Source: an uncultured Candidatus Melainabacteria bacterium
Lineage (GTDB): Bacteria; Cyanobacteriota; Vampirovibrionia; Gastranaerophilales; Gastranaerophilaceae
Length of the DNA: 10,042 nt
NCBI GenBank assembly: GCA_946186335.1
Contig: CAMHMW010000057.1
Span: 1 to 10,042 of the forward strand
Direction: 5' to 3'
Under the pieces are notes generated by a model. That model saw only the letters and a list, made by a program, of their open reading frames with translations, searched no databases and was not told the DNA's origin. Made by a program: the position numbers and the translations under genes. How positions within the stretch are numbered: the stretch's first letter is position 1; the number at the start of each line of letters is the position of its first letter. Positions 5,284-10,042 of this stretch are shown piece by piece.

Positions 5284-7191
5284 TTAAACTATATCATGCT
5301 CAATCAGTGAAATAAATTCTTTTACGAGGGTATCGTTCCATTTTTTGCCCGAATCGGCTTTAATGATTTCCAAAGCGTCTTTTCCGGACATTTTGTTACG
5401 ATAAGGGCGCTGTTCAATGAGGGCAAAGTATTCATCAATAATAAGAATAATTTGTGAGGTAATCGGAATTTCTTCTTTTGAAATTTTATTCGGATAACCC
5501 GAGCCGTCCCAGTTTTCGTGGTGGTGTTCAATAATAGGTAATACATCCTGAATATATGAAATAGGTTTTAAGATTTCTCTTGCCGCAATAATCGGGTGAT
5601 TTTTAATTTTTTCACGTTCTTCATCTGTCAGCGGAGTTGCTTTTTGTAATAGTTCATCCGGTAACATCAGGTTACCTATATCGTATAAAAGTACTGCAAT
5701 TCTCAGGTTATCAATATCCGCTTTTGAAAGGTCAAAACGTTTTGCAAGTGATACCGCCATAAGAACTTTATTTTTTATAACCCCTGATGAGTGCATCGGA
5801 TTATAAAGTTTTGTCAGCATATCGGCAACCGTATATAATGATTCTTTTGAAACCTCGTCTTTGTTTGCGGGAGCCTGTAATTTCAGACATAATTCTTTTG
5901 AAAGGTGTTTTGCTTTCGGGATACGGTTTTTGGATAATATGTCAAGGAAAGTATTAACGGCAATTTCCTGCCAAGAGGTTTCATTAATATTTTGAGCAAG
6001 AGTTACCCTGTTACGACCGTTGCGTTTTGAGGTGTACATTGCCTGATCGGTCAGTTCCAAAACTTCTTCAATATTATCGCTGTGTTCAAGATAAGTTGCA
6101 ACTCCCAAACTTCCCGTAATATGTCCGATGGTATCAATTTCGGCATTCTCAATAGATTTACGTATTCTTTCCGCTGCTATCATTGCACCATCTGAACCGA
6201 CACCCGGAAGTAATACGTTAAATTCTTCTCCGCCGATACGTGCCGGAACATCAACCGAACGGGCATTTTTCTTTAATACATCCGCAATTGTTTTTATTGC
6301 AATGTCGCCAAAAGTATGTCCGTAAGTATCGTTTATTCTCTTTAGATAATCAAGGTCAATTCCTATAATTGAAAAAGGCTGTTTTATGCGTTTTGTACGC
6401 TGAACTTCTTTTTCTATTGCTTCTTCAAAATAACGTCTGTTGTATAAACCTGTCAGAGCATCGGTTACTGCCTGTTCACGAACCGCTTGGAAAAGGTCTG
6501 CAATAGTGATTGCCATTTCAATTTGTTTTGCAAAAAGTCCGAGAAAATCCATTTCGGATGCTGCAAGTTCTTCTCTTGATGAAAATACGCAGAACCATCC
6601 AAACTCTTTCTTTTGAGTATAAAGCGGAACAACAATTATTGATTTAACGGGTTGGTTGGTTACTACTGCCATTATTGTTTCATCGGGAACTTCGGGCAGG
6701 ATAGATTTTAAAGACAAATTTATTGCTTTTGACTGAATAATTGTCTGCTGGCGCATAGTGTCCGCAAAAATACTTTCGGGGGAATAGGTCAGACGTCTTG
6801 TTTGTATTGCTGGTGAACCTATAATATTGTTCAACCGGTCAATAAGTCCGTCCTCTGACTGTGCTATAATATGCAGATAATCTCCGTTTTCATCATTATA
6901 TTTTCTGATAATTGAACAGTGCATATACCCGAGTTCACCCTGAGTGCTGTTTACAATGGCTTCCAATACATTTTCCAGCGGGGTTGAAGAATTCATCATA
7001 TCCCAAATGTGCTGGAGGGTGAACATACGTTTGTTTGCAACGTTTAAATCTTTTGTTCTTTCGGCAATTTCTTTTTCCAGTTGAAGGTTGCGTTCATATA
7101 TTTCAAGATAATCACGCTTTTCATGATAAATATTGTCTTCAACTTCCGAAACTTTTTTTGTTATCTCTTTAAATTTATCAAATAAACCCAT
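5284..7191 (-). CDS. Soluble GAF-GGDEF-HD-GYP-like cyclic-di-GMP protein
   Basis: A 635-residue composite signalling protein without membrane segments. Domains in order: N-terminal coiled coil (about 10-60), GAF-like sensor (about 65-235), GGDEF domain (about 240-400), linker, HD-GYP-like domain (about 455-635). The GGDEF domain looks active as a diguanylate cyclase: DALTGLYNRR (244-253), IDLDYLKRINDTYGH (278-292) with metal Asp279, and GGEEF (320-324). The inhibitory RxxD site is intact at 311-314. The HD-GYP part keeps LPDELLQKATPLT, His532, HHHENWDGSGYP (556-566), Asp586 and RPYR. However, the HD dyad is Tyr503-Asp504 (LLYDIGN against LLHDIGK), Lys is Asn507, and the earlier conserved HSxRV motif reads IKNKV. 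Phosphodiesterase activity is therefore doubtful. SD AAAGGA (7202-7197) supports the start. It is followed two bases later by thiL. Confidence 0.93.
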   Translation of the reverse strand: MGLFDKFKEITKKVSEVEDNIYHEKRDYLEIYERNLQLEKEIAERTKDLNVANKRMFTLQHIWDMMNSSTPLENVLEAIVNSTQGELGYMHCSIIRKYNDENGDYLHIIAQSEDGLIDRLNNIIGSPAIQTRRLTYSPESIFADTMRQQTIIQSKAINLSLKSILPEVPDETIMAVVTNQPVKSIIVVPLYTQKKEFGWFCVFSSREELAASEMDFLGLFAKQIEMAITIADLFQAVREQAVTDALTGLYNRRYFEEAIEKEVQRTKRIKQPFSIIGIDLDYLKRINDTYGHTFGDIAIKTIADVLKKNARSVDVPARIGGEEFNVLLPGVGSDGAMIAAERIRKSIENAEIDTIGHITGSLGVATYLEHSDNIEEVLELTDQAMYTSKRNGRNRVTLAQNINETSWQEIAVNTFLDILSKNRIPKAKHLSKELCLKLQAPANKDEVSKESLYTVADMLTKLYNPMHSSGVIKNKVLMAVSLAKRFDLSKADIDNLRIAVLLYDIGNLMLPDELLQKATPLTDEEREKIKNHPIIAAREILKPISYIQDVLPIIEHHHENWDGSGYPNKISKEEIPITSQIILIIDEYFALIEQRPYRNKMSGKDALEIIKADSGKKWNDTLVKEFISLIEHDIV

Positions 7192-7231
7192 TAAAATCCT
7201 TTATTTTGCCGAAAATAGTGAACAACTACCG

Positions 7232-7260
7232 ATTATAGCACCCTTTTACCCAAATATCAA
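7232..7260 (-). promoter_or_regulatory. Strong sigma70-type promoter of the cyclic-di-GMP gene
   Basis: On the minus strand TTGATA (7260-7255, 5 of 6) is 17 bases from a perfect TATAAT (7237-7232), and TGC (7240-7238) makes it an extended -10. The predicted start near 7225 leaves a ~33-base leader containing the SD. The -35 lies inside the glycosyltransferase gene's last codons. Confidence 0.75.
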
Positions 7261-8298
7261 CCCGTTTGCCACATCAATAACATCTTTCGGGTTAGGAAAT
7301 TTTGTGCATGCATCAATATTTTTGTGTAATTTGCATTTACGTTTAAAACATGGCTGGCATGGAAGCCCTTCACCGCCCATAGAAATGTATTTGGCTTTAT
7401 CTCCGTATGGTCCTAAAACCTCTTTCGGGGTGCAGGTAAATATTGCAATAACTGCGGGGTTTCCTGTTGCCCATGCAAGGTGAGCACTTCCGCTGTCAGG
7501 TGCTATTACAAGTTTTGCTCTTGAAAATATTTCCATAAGTTCCATAATATCCGTTTTACCCGCAAGGTTTAAGTATTTCCCGCCTGTTATGTATTCAATA
7601 AGTTCATTGTCGTTTGGTCCTCCCGTAAATACAAGATTACAGTTTTGAGAAATATTATCCGCAACGGATTTCCAGCCGTCTTTGTCCCAGTGTTTGTTTT
7701 TCCATGTTGTTGCGGGCGCCATAACAACAAGCGGTTTTGTCTTATCTAAATTTTCAAGCAGAGTATCAACTTTTTTAATTTGTTCTTCGTTGCGTTTGGG
7801 GAGAGTTACTCTGATTTTTTCGGGGGTTATCCCCAGATAATTTGCATACTTAAGATAATTTAGAACAATCGGGGAATTTGGTGCATAAGATATATCATCT
7901 ATCCACTCATTTCCGCCCAAAATAGCCATTTCGCGAGCCTCTTTTGATATTATTCTGCGTTTTGCCCCGCAAAAAAGCATCCAGTACAGGCTTTTCAGCA
8001 TCATTTGAGAATCAATTGCGATGTCAAATTTTTCCGCTCTGATTTGTTTTAAAATCTCTAGATATTCCTTAAAACTTTCAAAAGACATTCCCCGTTTTTT
8101 CCATTTTACAACGGGTGCTAAAATTGCTTTATCGACACAGGGGTTGTCTTTTACAACCTGAATACCCTTTTCGGAAACAAGCCATGTAACTTCATAACCT
8201 GCATCTTTTAGTGCGTTTGCAAGCGGTATGTTAAAGATTACATCCCCAAGTGATGATAATTTTACAAGTAATACTTTTTTCTTCTTTTCTTCTTCCAT
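7246..8298 (-). CDS. Glycosyltransferase family 9, ADP-heptose:LPS heptosyltransferase-like
   Basis: A 350-residue GT-B enzyme. The N-terminal strand and loop VLLVKLSSLGDV (9-20) is the classical GT9 opening. The C-terminal half has VVMAPATTWKNKHW (191-204), FTGGPND, and the nucleotide-sugar site APDSGSAHLAWATGNP (266-281). The C-terminus carries the Cys cluster C314-x2-C317-x4-C322-x8-C331, common in this family. It would add heptose or a related sugar to LPS inner core on the cytoplasmic face; the exact donor is unknown. The frame stays open upstream to a TTG at 8322, adding MDKGFGKS. That TTG lies in a TATAAT at 8322-8327, so the ATG at 8298 is preferred. The stop is 54 bases before the next gene. 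It supports an LPS-bearing cell envelope. Confidence 0.88.
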   Translation of the reverse strand: MEEEKKKKVLLVKLSSLGDVIFNIPLANALKDAGYEVTWLVSEKGIQVVKDNPCVDKAILAPVVKWKKRGMSFESFKEYLEILKQIRAEKFDIAIDSQMMLKSLYWMLFCGAKRRIISKEAREMAILGGNEWIDDISYAPNSPIVLNYLKYANYLGITPEKIRVTLPKRNEEQIKKVDTLLENLDKTKPLVVMAPATTWKNKHWDKDGWKSVADNISQNCNLVFTGGPNDNELIEYITGGKYLNLAGKTDIMELMEIFSRAKLVIAPDSGSAHLAWATGNPAVIAIFTCTPKEVLGPYGDKAKYISMGGEGLPCQPCFKRKCKLHKNIDACTKFPNPKDVIDVANGLIFG

Positions 8299-8310
8299 AG
8301 ATTTACCAAA

Positions 8311-8316
8311 TCCCTT
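8311..8316 (-). promoter_or_regulatory. SD-like AAGGGA deciding the glycosyltransferase start
   Basis: AAGGGA lies 12 bases before the ATG at 8298, slightly long but the only SD candidate; it would be internal if the TTG at 8322 were used. Confidence 0.4.
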
Positions 8317-8321
8317 GTCCA

Positions 8322-8350
8322 ATTATAGATAAAAAGATAAATTTCGTCTA
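8322..8350 (-). promoter_or_regulatory. Putative promoter of the glycosyltransferase gene
   Basis: On the minus strand TAGACG (8350-8345, 4 of 6) is followed after 17 bases by a perfect TATAAT (8327-8322). The -35 overlaps the rsmD stop codon. The predicted start near 8315 falls at the SD, so the leader would be about 17 bases. Confidence 0.5.
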
Positions 8351-8875
8351 TATTTTAATAAAAGTAACAAATTTATCCCCGTATTTTTTTTGTTTTAGGA
8401 TATTATAACTTGTCAGGTCTAATTCCACAACGTGTTCCAAAATAATTATCCCGTCACAGATTTTTGATGCAGTTTCCAGACTTTTTTCATAAACCCCCGA
8501 ATAATATGGCGGGTCTATATATATAATATTATATTTTATTTCGCTTTTATAAAGAAATTTATTATTCAGGCAGTCACCCAAAACAAGTTTTATGTCGTTA
8601 TCTTTTTCGTATTTTTTTATGTTTGATTTTATTACGTTGTAAACTTTTTTGTTTTTTTCAAACATAACGATTTTTGAAAACCCTCTTGATAAGGCTTCAA
8701 GTCCCATAATTCCCGAGCCTGAAAACATATCCAGAAAACTTGCTCCCTCAAAATTCATCATAGCCTGCAAAGTGTTAAATACACTCATCCTTACTTTTGA
8801 CAAAGTTGGACGGGTGATATTTTCATCAGGTGCAGTTATTTTTTGACCTTTATATTTTCCTGCAGTGATATTCAT
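8348..8875 (-). CDS. rsmD: 16S rRNA (guanine-966-N2)-methyltransferase, RsmD family
   Basis: A 175-residue SAM-dependent enzyme that methylates N2 of G966 in helix 31 of 16S rRNA during 30S assembly. Landmarks: N-terminal ITAGKYKGQKI and TRPTLSKVRMSVFN (21-34), motif I LDMFSGSGIMGLEAL (48-62), the acidic FEKN (72-75), GDC (100-102) and the catalytic DPPY (121-124). It is a little shorter than the E. coli protein (198). The start matches the family N-terminus (MRIIAGKYKGR-type), yet no SD precedes it: ACTCTT separates the ATG from an extended -10, predicting a leaderless mRNA. In many bacteria coaD follows rsmD; here a family 9 glycosyltransferase does. Confidence 0.93.
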   Translation of the reverse strand: MNITAGKYKGQKITAPDENITRPTLSKVRMSVFNTLQAMMNFEGASFLDMFSGSGIMGLEALSRGFSKIVMFEKNKKVYNVIKSNIKKYEKDNDIKLVLGDCLNNKFLYKSEIKYNIIYIDPPYYSGVYEKSLETASKICDGIIILEHVVELDLTSYNILKQKKYGDKFVTFIKI

Positions 8876-8881
8876 AAGAGT

Positions 8882-8890
8882 ATTTTAGCA
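8882..8890 (-). promoter_or_regulatory. Extended -10 of rsmD, predicted leaderless start
   Basis: TGCTAAAAT on the minus strand (8890-8882) fits TG-N-TA(T/A)AAT. Exactly six bases (8881-8876) separate it from the ATG, as at folD. No clear -35 is visible, which is tolerated by extended -10 promoters. Confidence 0.6.
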
Positions 8891-8902
8891 TAAAAATTGG
8901 GG

Positions 8903-8942
8903 CAAAAAATTAAAAGGCGGGCATGCTTACGCTTTGCCCGCC
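8903..8942 (-). terminator. Intrinsic terminator downstream of leuS
   Basis: On the minus strand GGCGGGCA and TGCCCGCC (8942-8935 with 8923-8916) form an 8-bp GC-rich stem, directly followed by TTTTAATTTTTTG (8915-8903). It lies about 200 bases after the leuS stop and just before the rsmD -10, so it would separate leuS transcription from rsmD. Confidence 0.8.
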
Positions 8943-8959
8943 CTGTGAAATATTGTAAT

Positions 8960-8976
8960 TTGGGCTTTAAGCCCAA
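8960..8976. repeat. Perfect palindrome TTGGGCTTTAAGCCCAA
   Basis: An 8-bp exact inverted repeat around a single T, the best copy of the GGGCTT(W)AAGCCC family seen in this window. No U-tract follows on either strand, so it is not an ordinary terminator. It lies between leuS and rsmD. Confidence 0.6.
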
Positions 8977-9027
8977 CAAAATATTAGGCAATTATATACT
9001 TTTTAGCACCAAATTTACCAAAAACCT

Positions 9028-9098
9028 CGTCATTCAGAGGGCTTTAGCCCGAAGAATCTGTTTTATATAATAGATTCTTCGCTTCGCTCAGAATGACG
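9028..9098. mobile_element. MITE/REP-like imperfect inverted repeat, 71 bp
   Basis: The outer arms CGTCATTC (9028-9035) and GAATGACG (9091-9098) and the inner arms GAAGAATCT (9051-9059) and AGATTCTTC (9072-9080) are exact complements around a 12-base AT-rich loop. The right arm with GCTTCGCTCAGAATGAC resembles an interspersed palindromic element that I recall from many unrelated bacterial genomes; this is memory, not a search. The left arm differs: GGGCTTTAGCCC (9039-9050) stands where the right arm has GCTTCGC. It has no coding capacity and no clear U-tract. Confidence 0.6.
9039..9050. repeat. Palindrome GGGCTTTAGCCC nested in the larger inverted repeat
   Basis: A 5-bp exact stem with a TT loop, related to the palindrome at 8960-8976, sitting asymmetrically in the left arm of the 9028-9098 element. 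Confidence 0.5.
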
Positions 9099-9142
9099 GT
9101 ACTTTTTAGCCTGTAACATTCTATATAGTTACCAGATATTAT

Positions 9143-10042
9143 CTATCCCTTAACGACTATGTTAACAAGTTTTTTGGGTACTACAATAGTTTTTACTACT
9201 GTCATTCCTTCTGTCAGGGCTTTAATTTTCGGACTTGCAAGAGCAATTGATTTTAATTCTTCATCGCTTAATCCTTCATCAGCCTCAATTTTGTCTTTAA
9301 CTTTACCGTTAATCTGAACAACAAGTGTTATAGAACTTGCTTTTGCAAGGTTTTCATCCCACTTGCACCAGTCTTGTTCGTGAATTGAACCCTTGCCGCC
9401 AAGTTCGTGCCATGCTTCTTCTGTCAGGTGAACTGCAACAGGGGACATCAACTTCATCAACGAAACGATTGCAAAACTCAAAACCTGTTTATCTTCATCA
9501 TTAAGGTTTGGTTTTTTAGCCTGCCAGTCATAGATTGCGTTAACAAGTTCACGATATTTTGAGATAACCGTATTGAATTGGAAATCGTTTGAAATGTCAT
9601 TTGTGATACCCTTAATCGCAATATGAACCGTTCTGATTAAATCATCGTTTGATTTTTCAAGCGGGAAGTTCAGTTTATAATCAAGTTTAATATTATCCTG
9701 ATTGGTTGAAATCAGACGCCAAACCCTGTTTAGGAATTTGTAACAGCCCTCAACTCCTGCATCAGACCAGTCAAAATCACGAGCCGGAGGAGAATCGGAC
9801 AGGATAAATAATCTTGCGGTATCTGCTCCGTAATTTTCAAAGATTTCATCGGGGTCAACTGTGTTACCTTTAGATTTTGACATTTTTGAACCGTCTTTTA
9901 ATACCATTCCTTGCGTTAAAAGATTTTTAAACGGTTCATCAAAGTCTAAAAGTCCGCAGTCACGTAATGCTTTTGTGAAAAATCTTGAATACAAAAGGTG
10001 TAGAATTGCGTGTTCAATACCGCCGACATATTGGTCAACAGG
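9143..10042 (-). CDS. leuS: Leucyl-tRNA synthetase, C-terminal part
   Basis: The frame is open from the window edge (10042) to a stop at 9143, giving 299 residues, about the last third of a class I synthetase of roughly 820-860. It charges tRNA-Leu with leucine using ATP in the cytoplasm. The first visible residues, PVDQYVGGIEHA, belong to the Rossmann catalytic core. The signature KMSKSKGN follows at 53-60, then ARLFILSDSPPARDFDW, the helical anticodon-binding domain, and the C-terminal LVVQINGKVKDKIEADE domain that contacts the tRNA arm. The reading frame is intact and motifs are canonical. A terminator lies at 8903-8942; the 200 bases in between hold the repeat elements. Confidence 0.97.
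   Translation of the reverse strand, partial: PVDQYVGGIEHAILHLLYSRFFTKALRDCGLLDFDEPFKNLLTQGMVLKDGSKMSKSKGNTVDPDEIFENYGADTARLFILSDSPPARDFDWSDAGVEGCYKFLNRVWRLISTNQDNIKLDYKLNFPLEKSNDDLIRTVHIAIKGITNDISNDFQFNTVISKYRELVNAIYDWQAKKPNLNDEDKQVLSFAIVSLMKLMSPVAVHLTEEAWHELGGKGSIHEQDWCKWDENLAKASSITLVVQINGKVKDKIEADEGLSDEELKSIALASPKIKALTEGMTVVKTIVVPKKLVNIVVKG

Larger units (their letters stand above)
8997..9110. repeat. 11-bp direct repeats TACTTTTTAGC bracketing an inverted repeat
   Basis: Exact copies lie at 8997-9007 and 9100-9110. The right copy starts two bases after the inverted repeat ends; the left copy is 20 bases before it begins. They could be a target-site duplication or a small tandem duplication. 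Confidence 0.45.

Noticed and set aside
7133..7483. 116-residue open frame on the plus strand
   Set aside because: It lies antisense over the glycosyltransferase end and the start of the cyclic-di-GMP gene, both with clear domain motifs. It has no SD and no recognisable protein.
9028..9098. The large inverted repeat as the leuS terminator
   Set aside because: The T-rich stretch after it is short and offset. The hairpin at 8916-8942 with an immediate T-tract is a far better terminator.

Overview
This is an AT-rich bacterial chromosomal window made mostly of housekeeping genes. It has compact intergenic gaps, ATG starts, and AAGGAG/AAAGGG ribosome-binding sites on most genes but not all. A heptosyltransferase-type glycosyltransferase (family 9) points to a Gram-negative, LPS-type envelope. 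HtpX, SpeE, FolD, ThiL, RsmD and LeuS, together with two unrecognised small helical proteins, would fit an uncultured gut-type lineage. The Gastranaerophilales/Melainabacteria side of the Cyanobacteria is my best guess, but it is an impression and nothing here proves it. No phage, transposase, CRISPR, tRNA or rRNA gene is visible.

Layout. 1-464 (+): the last 45 codons of a probable class I O-methyltransferase, then a HIT-family hydrolase. 467-1348 (-): htpX, convergent with the HIT gene. 1497-2348 (+): speE, divergent from htpX. 2437-3282 (+): folD, with a strong extended -10 promoter whose predicted start point falls on the ATG. 3302-3634 and 3893-4279 (-): two unrecognised small genes, each behind a strong ribosome-binding site. 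They share an 11-base promoter element and a TTGAA(A/T) box at identical spacing. 4373-8298 (-): thiL, a GAF-GGDEF-HD-GYP-like cyclic-di-GMP protein and a family 9 glycosyltransferase, followed at higher coordinates by rsmD (8348-8875). On the minus strand the transcription order is rsmD, glycosyltransferase, cyclic-di-GMP protein, thiL. 8876-9142: a repeat-rich intergenic stretch. 9143-10042 (-): the C-terminal third of leuS, running off the window.

How it works together. Most genes are unrelated core functions: polyamine synthesis, one-carbon metabolism, thiamine diphosphate, ribosome methylation, leucyl-tRNA, membrane-protein quality control and LPS core. The cyclic-di-GMP gene and thiL are two bases apart and probably share a transcript. 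I found no new multi-gene system. The points most worth a second look are: two apparently leaderless genes (folD, rsmD) with the same promoter-to-ATG geometry; the shared promoter module of the two orphan small genes; a composite GGDEF/HD-GYP protein whose HD dyad has become YD; a family of short GGGCTT(W)AAGCCC palindromes in intergenic DNA; and a MITE/REP-like inverted repeat with 11-bp direct repeats beside leuS.
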